This document shows, piece after piece, positions 30,601 to 42,600 of a stretch of 64,000 nt of DNA (position 1 is its first letter; every line of letters begins with the position of its first letter). This stretch comes from Bolinopsis microptera (lineage: Eukaryota > Ctenophora > Tentaculata > Lobata > Bolinopsidae): positions 8,730,635 through 8,794,634 of the forward strand of contig NC_087079.1 of NCBI RefSeq assembly GCF_026151205.1. The letters run 5' to 3'. The position numbers and the translations under genes are program-made. The notes under the pieces are model-generated. The model was not told where the DNA came from, searched no databases, and was given only the letters and a program-made list of their open reading frames with translations.

Positions 30601-33600
30601 AAGATCTTCTTATCCGTTGAGGCCTGCTCCATCTGGACTGCTGCGATGAAGTTGAAGATGGTAGGGTTGGCGTGTCCAACGAGAGCAGAGAACTTCTTAT
30701 TCCAGGACTCCATCAATCTCTTCGTGTTGAAACAGTTGATCAGATCCCAGGATATTATCGCTCGTGACGTTCTGATGTCCTCACATACCATTGTGTGATA
30801 TGAGATCATGCTCTCGTTTACAAAATTATAGAGTTTTAAAATGTAGCAAGCTGTGCGCCTGAATGTCAAAACAGCAACTGCGAAACATTCAGTATCAACC
30901 ATGCCTGTAAAAAGTTTAAACTTTATGACAGGACCGCCGAGAGCAGCATCCTGTCCAATTTCCAGATGAGTATTATAAAATCATGAATGGAGAACATTTC
31001 GCCGTGCAAAAGGCTTAGCTGAGCAATTTGGCATTGGAGATCATTTTCAAACACAGTTTTAAGGACGATTCAAATGTTATAATTTTAAATGTATATTATA
31101 GCCTGCCAGCACCTCTTGCTAAATAAATGTTGTTTGAAAAAGGTGTATAGGGAGCGTTCACATATGGCATCAGCAAGATTTTAGCCAATTTTACCCCCCC
31201 CTCCCTCTGTCAGCATTGAGTGACCCAACCCCCCCCCCCCCCCCCCAATGACGTCAGCATTCGCCAGACCCCCTTGCCTTCTTAACCCCCTTACTTAATA
31301 CTTACCCCCTCCCGTCAGCCAGCGAGGGGGTATAGAAATGCTGGCGGACGCGGATGTTCCCCCGATGTTATAGGCAGGGAAAATTAGTATGCGACTGATA
31401 TAAACAGTTGGTCGACAGAGTTAAGTAATTCACCGAAGTACTAATATTAAGGAAATTAGCGAAGTTTTATTGTTAATAAAATTGATTTGAACCAACAATT
31501 TTTGCCAAAATTCACGTTACATTTCTGCAATGCTTAGACCCCGTTCAGCATTTCCAAACCCGCCCTTTCCCCTCAGCTTCTGACGTCCTAATATGTGAAC
31601 GCTCCCATACCCACAAATCAATTGTTCAATATTCCAGCTCAAACTTTTGAAGCTATCAGTATAATTATAAGTGTAGACTGTCCCTCATCACACCGAGACC
31701 AATGGAATGGATATAATTAGTTGGTGCACAATAATATTAATGGTGGTATGTCAACAAACTCAGCGCCGGCCTAGTGACTCTATAACAGTACTAATTATAG
31801 TGCCCTATTATAATAGTACTATATACTTTGACTAGGTGGTATTAGGACATGATGCGATGAGGGAAAGTATCGACTGAATCCGAAAAACAAAGACGTAAAC
31901 GTTATTAAGAGTACGAGACCAACATAGATAAAACTTTGAAGGAGAGCCAAGTTTGAGCTACAATATGAAACAATTTCACTGCCACAATTGAAATTTGTAT
32001 CTGATGAGGGCGGTAGTAAACTGACCACAGCTATGCTTAATAAACCATATCATTTATAATTTAGACAAAATAGTATAGTCTGATGTTTGGAATAGAAGTA
32101 TCTTGTTATTTAAATCCAGCTACACCTCAACTACTACAATTACAACCATGATCGATGAAGATACAGTAAAGATAATCAGAGGAAGGACTCTTACCAGTCA
32201 GAATCTCATACACGGTGGTTTCCGCTACTCTAAGGATGGAAAGCTTACCACTGATGGACGCCAAGCCTGGAGATGTGTGAGGAAGAAAGGCAGTTGCCGT
32301 GGTCGTCTGTATACCCTGAACGAATCCTTGGTGGTAGTGAAACAGATACATAACCATGACGCTGATATCGCTGACTGTGAATCAAAAGAAGTCCTCTCAA
32401 AAGTCCACGATCTGGCTGCTACTACGATGACCACAAACCACAACATCTTTTGCTCCGTTACTGGCTCCCTGTCTCAGGATGCACGTGCCCGCCTCCCTAA
32501 CGAACAAGCGGTGAAGAAGAGGGCACAGAGAGCCCGCCGATACGGAAACCCTAGACCGCGAGCACCTACATCCCTCGCAACTCTTCAACTGGAAGAGGAC
32601 GACTGCAGATCCCTTTTCGGTGAATCTATGCTTCAATTCGACAACAACCTAGACGATCGACGTGTCAACATCCACGCAAACCTGAGAATCCTAGAGCAGT
32701 GCAGCAGCTACCTTCATATCCTCACCGCAGGTGTTCTACAACAACTTGGTGGAGTCCTGGAACAAGAAGTTCTCTGCTCTCGTTGGACACGCCAACCCTA
32801 CCATCTTCAACTTCATCGCAGCAGTCCAGATGGAGCAGGCCTCAACGGATAAGAAGATCTTGCGTCTTTCGCCCTCGAGTCCAACCTTTTAGGAAACTTC
32901 CGCCCTTGGGTCTTTCACCCTCGCCACTTCCGCCATAGTGTCCTATACCCGAATAAATGACAAAAAGCAAGAAGATTTAAAGATTTAAAATGCTAAACTG
33001 AAATGTAAGCACTAAGCACCAACCTTGGAATCCTCTTGAGAGGAGGATCATGACAGATGAGATGGTAAGCACTGGGACACTTGTCACAGAGGATTAGCTC
33101 CCCCACCTTCTCGCACACACAACAGTAGTCGTCATTCTCCTCGTCGTCTTCCTGAGGTATGTTGTGGTCAGGAATGTCGTGTTATCTATAACTATAAAAT
33201 GTGGTGAAACTTGTACCCTTGTTCGAAGGATGAAACACGCTTGAAGACTGCTCTTAGGAGTCGTTCACTTATTACGTAATCACTTTTTGGCCAATTTTTA
33301 ACCCTCCTCTGTAATAATTTTACACATAGCTATTGTGTCCACCCCCCCCACCTCTCGATTGATTACGTTATATGTTAACGACCCCTTATTTAAAGAAAAT
33401 CACTCTGCAAATTGAGACAAGGTACCTGCTCTTCTTCGGCCGAGCATTCGCCACTGTCACTACTTGTCTCTTCTGCCTTCTCTACAACTGGAGTACAATC
33501 CGGACACAGCCAATCTCCTTCTGGAACCTGAGAAGAAACACCAATTGTTCAATGTATTCTCAACAGCGGAACATTAAATAATACTGATTCTAACTAAATA

Positions 33601-36600
33601 TGCTAATTTAATGTAATAATTTAAATGTTATTTACCTTTTTAAGTGGAGGTCTAAGACACCCACAGTGATAGCCAGTGTCACAAATATCACAGATTAGCA
33701 GCTTCTTTTCGTCTCCCTTCTTCTTACACGACTTACAGTTCTAAAAGCGGACTCGTACAATAAGTAGATAAATTTGGACGTATATGAAATGAATATCCTA
33801 TTTAGGTATCAAATCAATAAGATTTGATATCATTAGATATCAATTGAGTCAAATGGCTTGCGTGCTACTGCTCAATCACAATATTGGAAAACGACTAAAT
33901 GAGCGTGTTTACTCACAATGTTGTCAAGACTACGCTCCCACTTGATACAGTTGTCAAGTACACTGAGTAACATGTGTAGATCAGAGTACGTGGAGGCTCC
34001 CTCTACCAGATCTCGCCATTTCTGAGAACAGGAAGATAGTTAGGGCTTTAGGGTACGGTAATAAAGCGAGCATTTGGTTGAAAATTCAGAAGTTTATTTG
34101 AATTAAATGTATCTTATCTTCAGATTCGTCTAAGGTAGTTTCATACGGCTTTCTTTTTGTCACAACTAATAAAATGAACAGAAAAGAATACAGTACCTGA
34201 ACTCTGTCGTGGTACGTAAAGTTGACTGCGTAACCAAATTGCTGACTGCACATTGGTTTCTTCAGATATTTCGCTTCTATTGTTACTTGTAACATCAACA
34301 TGGCTGCACTGACCTGGTCAACGGTCGGTAGATCTGAGGTTTTACGGGTTTAAATTTTCTGTTATTTTACGTTTAACTATTCTGTGAATATTATATGGTA
34401 CAATCCTATGAAATTAAAAATCTACATACGAATAAATTAAATTATACTTTATCTCATTAGTGTTGCACTCTCCTTTTATTATTTCACGAGTGTACACGTC
34501 ATTTTAGACTACTAGTTCTTCTTCCAATGTTTTTATTGGCCTTTTGTTCTAAACCTCATTACACACGGTTAGCATGCTGTTTCCATTTCACTTTCCTTAA
34601 TTAGGGTTAATTGTCACCTCTTTTGTTTACTCTACAGATTGACATGTTTAGCTTTACCTTATTTTGGATGATATTACTATTAGTTTAAGATCTTATCACG
34701 TGACCAGCATATGTCTCACGTGACTAGTAGTATTTAGAGGCAGTCAGAGAGACTGTCGAGGACTTTTTCTGTGGAACGGATTCTTCCTGTATTACTCTCT
34801 AGTCTATACGTTTGAGATTTCTTATTTTAACCACTGGTTTCATTTGTACCCTATAGACCTATTACTTTATTAGATCTTACAGCATGAGCAGTGGCGCGGC
34901 GTTATTAAAGCTGAGCAAGTGAGCATGTTAAACTTTAAGGAATTGAGGTTACTAAAAGTAGAAATTAATTGTCTGGTAGTCCAAACATATGTCCTTGACT
35001 GAGAATTTGCACAGAACAGGATGGCAAAATTTGCAGTTTGAACCTCTATTGCACCCAAATTTCCGCTGAGTACCGTTACGACAGTATTTGACACAGTACT
35101 TCGGATGTCCAAAATCACAAATCTGGCCGTTGTGTTCCTTCTTTCCTTTGTACTTCTCACAAACCCTCTCCTTTACAACATTCTTCAACTTCTGGCTGAG
35201 CTCTGAGTCGTTGATCTCAGTATGAGATGTGTCAGTTTCAGAAACACTTTGATTATGAGACTGCTGAGTAGGGGAGATAGTCTGACTGTTCTGCTCACTC
35301 ATAATCCTGGACATTGCGGGATCAAGTTTGGTGACACTGTTATGTCTAGATTTAGATTTCCTGGGTTTGACGGGGTTATGTGAAGCTTTACAGTCCCCAC
35401 AAATCCACACGTGAGCAGAGAGGAGACTGATTATAGACGCTTCCGTCATACATTTATGAAAAGTTTTGACAAACTCACAGTTGTGTGATCCCCGGAAACA
35501 TGTGGCTCTTCAGCATCCAATTCGACAACATACTGTTCGTTGCAGTCATTGCAGGAGGTTGGAAGAAGTGAAGAGATACCAAACATGATGCGGTAAACCA
35601 ATGATTCCTTCGTATACAGTTTATTTTTATCTTCATCAGCAAGGTCAATACTGAGAAACTCTGCACATGGCTCCAGCATTTCAAGATTGAACTGATTAAG
35701 TTGTTTGTAGTTGACTGTTCGCTTAGCGAATGGATCAAATGCAGTGAGGACACGTTTAACCAGTACATTAGACTCTGCCCGGAGAAGCAGGCCCCCAAAC
35801 GCAGTTTTAATGAGTCTCTAACATGCTCACAAACACAATTCAAGTATAAGCAATTCAATGTTGATGGGGTGTGGCCCCCAAAAATTGAATTTTCAAATTT
35901 TGGTGACGGAATCCTCGAACAAGTAGGTACAGTATGCCAACTGCAAAGCAACAACTCTCAAATATAAAACACGGCGGTGGTATAAGAGTTAAGACCCAAC
36001 GTATGGGTACTGACTTTTGGACCCCCCCCCCCCCCCCCCCTGTATTTCCAGTATTCCATTTAGTACGCGATATACGAATTACGAAAACTCTCGTATAGTT
36101 CTACAAGTTTTAGTTTTACAGGTTTTGGTTATAAAAACTATAAGAATCTAGAACTATCCATTTCAGGAATCCCGAACTTTCAGGTAATTATATTCTAAAA
36201 TCAGTCCAAGCTGCACATTTTGTTTTGTCCAATTCATTTATTGCAAAACCTCGAGATAAGCTAGAAAAAGAATCAAAAGATCGCAAAATGGAGCTTTCAG
36301 TTTCACCGTCTTGGAAAAGATTTAGCTGGAAAACCTTTCGGGTGTTTGGAGCAATTTATCTGCAGAGTGTGATAATCTACGCTTGCGCAGTCGGTCACTC
36401 AACATTTTACGCCACTCATCTTGTCAACAGAGGTTTAAATATGATGCTTTTTCTAAATGAAATTTCAGTTTCTAGGTCGTTTGCTTTAAATTTATGCTTC
36501 TCAATCTTCGTCAATCGAATTCATGGTTAACAGCAACGCCTATTAATGAAATGGGATCAGAATTATTATTTCAAGAATCGTGATTAATTTAAATTAACTA

Positions 36601-39600
36601 AAAAATTGGAATGATTTCTGGCATTGGGAACATTTGCAACATATTATTATTTTATGATGTCGTCGGTTATTTTCTCAGAACCAAGAGAATGTCCTTAAGA
36701 GTAACCCAGTGCATCTTTATAGCAATAGTCATAGTCAACTTTCTTTGTAAGTATCTATCTGTTTTAAACTTCGAATGAGGGTATACCTATCGTTTCATGT
36801 TCTTCATTTTTGAGGAATATCATTTATTACCTACCTTGCAAATTTAACTTGTGATCTATGCTGTCATCGGTAAAAATTAGTAACAATTATTAATCATCTC
36901 AGTTATGGGGATCGTCGAGTGGCTCCCACCAGACTACAACAAACTCCTGGCTGCTCTGCTAATACTACTGCGTACCATTCACGGCTATGCAGGTTTCATA
37001 TGCGCCAAGGTGACAGTTGAATGCTGTAGAGCATGGTTCCCTGACCATACAAATCTTGTAGTCGGACTCGAGGTTAGTGCATATTACCTCGGGGTTCTCT
37101 TGCAAACCTCATGGCAGGGCATGCCTACGAAGCTTTTGGTTATCAGGGGCCTTACCTGTTCACTGGTATAGTTAGCCTCCTATTCTGGGTATACAATTTC
37201 ATTTGTATGCCAAGAACTTCTGAACCCGTGTTTGCTAAAGTTAAAAATACAGGAGACATCATTGAAGCTCCTTGGTCCGATGAAATTGTGTCAAGTGAAG
37301 GTAGCGACAAAGGTAGGGTTCCAGAAAAGGAAGAAGCTTCTCCGCTTGGCCTCTACTGGCCGGTTGCTATCCCTCTTGCTGCAATGAGTCTTACGGTGGT
37401 GCTTGAAGGTTTCTCGGCGGCCATAACCACTCCTTACCTTAATGATATTTACGATCTATCCATTAGTCGTGGAAGCAGTTATGTGTTTGTACAGTACATT
37501 GGATTGATGATAGGGGCTGCTAGTTCCGGCTCGATCTTGCAACTAGGGTGGTTTTCTGCGAGCAAAGTCATGGCAGCAGGTTCCTTTATCTGTGTTGTAG
37601 GCGTGATGCTCGTCTTCCCGGGTCAGGGCATAAAGTTTCTGTATGAAGGAGTTCCACAGGTAGCCTATTTCGGTATATTTCTCCAAGGGTATGGAAGCCA
37701 GATGATTGGGGTAGCCACCCTTCCAGCAATAGAGGAGAACCATACAGTATTAGGTGGAAGACCATACACAAGGAACAACAAGTCGTATGCCGCAACTCTG
37801 TGGCTTTGTGCCTGGATGATGGCCATGTATGGAGGACACTTGGTGGCCTTGATGGTGATGGATTTCATGACCTACAGCCAAGGTGGCTGGATGTTGGCAG
37901 CATTCAGTGCACTGTCTTTAGTAATGTGTATTTCTCAGGATATTGCTATCTGGAGGTCTAAAGGTGCTTCAAGGCGAGCCGAATTTGAACAAAGTTTGGT
38001 AAAAGTGAGCAAACTTTCTGGTATGCAGTCGGGAGGAAATGCAGAAGGAGCCGGGTCAGCTAGTGAAATAGAGATGATTGGTCTATGTAAACTGTGCTAA
38101 ATGTAACTGTACTAAACTTATTCGACACTAAATGCATTATTGTCTACTTTTAAGTAACTACACATTTTATTTACAATAAGTTTGAGTTGGTTTTATTTGT
38201 AGCTGGAAATCCGGACGTACAGGGAGGGGGGGTGGTTTTGAAAATTAGGACACACCCGGAGTCCGGGTCCCGGACGGGGGAGAGGGTGGTCTGAAAATCT
38301 GCGATTTGTACTGTTATAAGTACTGTTATTATGGGCCATCTAAGTAGATGGCCCCTAATAACAGTACAAAACTAAGTACAAAACTAAGTACAAAACTAAG
38401 TACAAAACTAAGTACAAAACTAAGTACAAAACTAAGTACAAAACTAAGTACAAAACTAAGTACAAAACTAAGTACAAAACTAAGTAAAAAACTAAGTAAA
38501 AAACTAAGTACAAAACTAAGTACAAAACTAAGTACAAAACTAAGTACAAAACTAAGTAAAAAACTAAGTAAAAAACTAAGTACAAAACTAAGTACAGAAC
38601 TAAGTACAAAACTAAGTACAAAACTAAGTACAAAACTAAGTACAAAACTAAGTACAAAACTAAGTAAAAGACTAAATACAAAACTAAGTACAAAACTAAG
38701 TACAAAACTAAGTAAAAAACTAAATACAAAACTAAGTACAAAACTAAGTACAAAACTAAGTACAAAACTAAGTAAACTAAGTACAAAACTAAGTACAAAA
38801 CTAAGTACAAAACTAAGTACAAAACTAAGTACAAAACTAAGTACAAAACTAAGTACAAAACTAAGTACAAAACTAAGTACAAAACTAAGTACCTGGTTTC
38901 ATGTGTTTGGTGATGTTATCAAGTCCTCCCAATCCCGCATAACCCAACGAACTATCCATAGTCACCACATCCTTCTTCAGCCCCTTTATCGTCATTTCCT
39001 GGTTCCCTATTAATATGTGATGCCTTCTATTATTGTTTATCTTCCTGATAGCTGTTCGTATTCTCTCGTCCTCTTTGTTGAGATTTGCTAACAGAGCTTT
39101 TTCTCGTACTCCTCGTTTGTTTAGTGAGAGTTTAAACTCGTCGTACGCTGCTAGAGTGGGGATAACGAACCAGGAGGGCGTGTGGTTGTCAGGTATTATT
39201 CTGTAAATTAGTGATGTCAATAATTGTGCAAATAATTTGAATCGTGATATGCGAGAGAATAATGTTTAGTGAGATGTTCTACTGGCACTTCACTTTATAT
39301 TAACAATCGAACAGTTTACTGAAAAAATAAGTTGAATCCTGTTCTAAAAGATGTAAAGATAAATTCTTACATTGGTTCCTGTCTAGTCAGCACACCACTG
39401 TCCTCGCTATCTTCGCTGGTATTACTGGTATTCAAAGAATTTGCTTTCTTCTGTATATTATCGAAGTATTTTCCTCCCCACCATCCCTGAAATAGCTCAA
39501 TCAGCCTATAAAAAGGAAAATATCATAATATCATCTTGAAGCATCAGAGTATTTGCTCTTAATTCTACTGATACAATCAACTGGAGATTTGACTACACAC

Positions 39601-42600
39601 CTGTTCGATAAAGAAGCCGGGAGTTCCACTGAATAACCAGTACTTAGCATAGTTCCTGTCCATACCAAGAGGTTCGTTTCTTATACTTTGTACGAGATTC
39701 TCTAAGTCACTCTGAAAATTATGGTTATAGATGTGAAAATATAACAACTTAATAGAGCAGAATATGATCAATTAATATAAATAATAATGGGACTAAAAAA
39801 TCGCAAATTAATATATGTATATAATAGTCAATAAGCAAATATTACATCTTCATATTACATCTTCATATCTAAATATTACATCTTCATGAAATAATCGGAT
39901 TTCATAAATATCTTGATTGCACTTTCAATGCTTAGCGTCAAACCTTGAGCTGCTCTTCCTTTTTCCTTTGGATTTGTATTGAAGCTTGCTGTTCTCTGAA
40001 CTTGCGCTCTTTTATTTTCTCTTGTTCTTGCTTCTCCCTGGATTAAAATAATCTGTTAACGTAGAACTAACAATACTAACACCACCCAATTATCAGTTTA
40101 GGCCATAATATTTACAGATTTACAGTAGATACTTAAAGTCAAGTAAAGCTCTAATGAAAAATGAAAAGCTCTACAAAAAATAAACCAACCTTTCCTCACG
40201 TTCCTCAACTTTCTTCCTCTTGATATCTTCCTGTCGCCTCTTCACGGCGGTAGCTAGGTCAGACGGCTCTTCGTCTTCGTCTTCACTACCTATACCTTAG
40301 AATTAAGTTAAAAAGCTGGCATTAAATACACAGATAGTAGTGACAGAATATCTGATGATTGAGGAACAATATACTAGTACTACATTTTAAGTCTAAGCGA
40401 ATATAATGTTTTCAAATTGAAAACTAAAAGTTTAGTCTAGAATAGTATAGAATAGTCTATATTAAACTAACCCTCGTCCCCGTCCTCCTCTTTTTGTTCA
40501 TCCTCTGACTCAGACTCTACTTTCTCCTCAGACTTTTCTCCCTTCTGAACAACGCCACCCAGTCCCTTTTTCAAGGTATCCTGCATGTGCTTTAACTTCT
40601 CATCTTGTCTTTGTTTGTTTCTCAAGACCGCCTCTGCCTGGATCTTCTTCCTGAAATCCGATTTAATTTAATATTTCCGGTTTCCCGCAATTACTGCCAT
40701 CATAAAACTGAGTGTACAAGGTTTCAAATCTACACGGAGATTTTACAGTTTTACTTCCTTGAACGACACCGTCGTTCAGTCCACTGTGTCATTGCTTTGT
40801 TTGGTATCGACTGTTGCAACCCGTATTTAAAACATTTGAGAAGTCTCATGTGATTTTGTGTCATTTATTGTGATTCGTGACGTCTAATAATTGTTTTCGT
40901 TATCACGTGTTTTTTTCTGTCACGTGATGTTTACTTTATGTTCTTATTATGATTGTGTCACGCAACTTCTAATTAAAATTTCACAGAGGTCAGAAAGAAT
41001 TTGTGAAAGATGGCGGAATCATCTACAGTAAACATTCAAGTAATCTCTGTGATCAAGGTGCAGACGTTCAAGCTTAGTTCCAGTCAATCAAACGATCATT
41101 AACTCAGTCGCTTTTATTTTTTCAACATGGCCACGAAATCAGGAAAAGAACCAAAGAAACGTTCCAGAAATTATACAACATCTGAGACAGAGCTACTCCT
41201 TGAATTCGCTGGAAATAAAAAGAAGATTCCACGGTGAGCTCCAGCTGGAGGGATCCTGGTGGTACAGCAATTTCTGATATTACCAACTACGATGTCAGCC
41301 AAGGAAGAGTTGATGGCACCGGCAAAAGATCTGAAACGTTTTGATTTTGATGCACAAATTGGCTCCACGGTGAGCTCCAGCTCACCTATCATTGCTCTTT
41401 CTCCCGATCGACAAGGAGTTTCACAACTGAATGGACAAGATTTAGTTGGGACTACGTGCCGTTTATGGCTCTGTTTAGGTTGGCGTGAATGATGCAGAGA
41501 TTCATGACTACTTCTCGTATAACAACAACCTCCTGATTCACCATCGGAATTGTTTGACCTGTCTGCTCCTCCGACACCGGCTGTAGAGCCCACTTCCACT
41601 TAGGCTGCTAAGCCTGGTCCTTCAACACAGGCCGCACAGCTACACCTTGAATTGGCTGGAAAGAAAAAGAAGATTCTCGGTGGAAGACACGCCTGAACCA
41701 AAAAGAAGCAACAGAACGTGACCCGGGATTTGAGGAGGCAAGAGTTTAAAGAAATCCTACAAAAAAGGATATTATCGCGCTGAATGAGCTCCTATCGAAC
41801 ACGGACAATAGTTTGTCGGATATATTGAATGAGCTCAAGAATGTTATTGTTTTATATTGCCTATTATGTATTGTACTATTTACTATTTCTAGATATAATT
41901 CATTGTTAAAAACTGAGTTTATAACTTGTTAAAGTGCGCTATAATTTTATTTCACTATCTATGATCTAAGATAAAATATCGGTAAAGAACAGCAAATAAA
42001 ACTGGAAACTATATAAGATAATTATACTAATAGAACCTGGCAAGAACTGTGAGAATATAACCTTCACATCCACGGTTCAACTCGGCACAGACGGATATGA
42101 GTGTGCTCAATTTGGTTTCTATTAGCCACATCAGCTAGTTTGACCTGCGCTACCTCAGTCACGTGACAGTTAATACGTCTGATCAAAGCCCTAAATGATA
42201 AATACTCCTCCTTACCTAAGTTGAGTGGTCTTGTCAATATTCTCCTGGATAGCAGCATTGAAAGTGCCCGTCTTGAAGATCTCATTGCCCAAAACAAAGA
42301 GGACGTGGATCTTCTGAGAGGGGGTCAAGTCGTAGAACTCAGCTCGCTGTAGAGCTTGGGCGATATCGTCCAGTTCTGAATCTTCGTATCCCTTTTGTTG
42401 CAAGAGGTATCTAGGGGAGAGACAATTAATATAAAGTGGATTTTATTTGATATTGCAGAATTTAATAAAAGTATCTGTTTGGGCCCGGACGGTGCCGGTG
42501 GTTCTAATGACCATTTACTAAAATACATAGATACATCATTGCCATTACACGGTAAATTCTATACAAAATAATAGCTGCTGTGTTTTACGGTACAAACACA

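Larger units (their letters stand above)
30000..32955. mobile_element. Rearranged FLYWCH/Mutator-like element in the PHD2 intron of BAZ1B
   Basis: A plus-strand frame (ATG at 32148, to 32852) has a FLYWCH zinc-finger N-terminus ([32 protein letters not shown]). Near 32745 it shifts to a second frame reading [20 protein letters not shown]. The same segment occurs inverted at 30740-30600, inside a minus-strand frame (30902-30465) that continues through [17 protein letters not shown]. This matches the C-terminus that follows the MULE transposase domain in FLYWCH-type transposon proteins. The catalytic core itself is missing. Outside lie inverted GC-rich blocks (30063-30135 against 32930-32861), built of imperfect AAGGGCGAAAGACCC units, probably the element's terminal repeats. 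It is a deletion derivative without a working transposase. Confidence 0.65.

Noticed and set aside
38348-39013. Long KLST-repeat and YLVL-repeat frames
   Set aside because: Translation of the 12-bp minisatellite on both strands.
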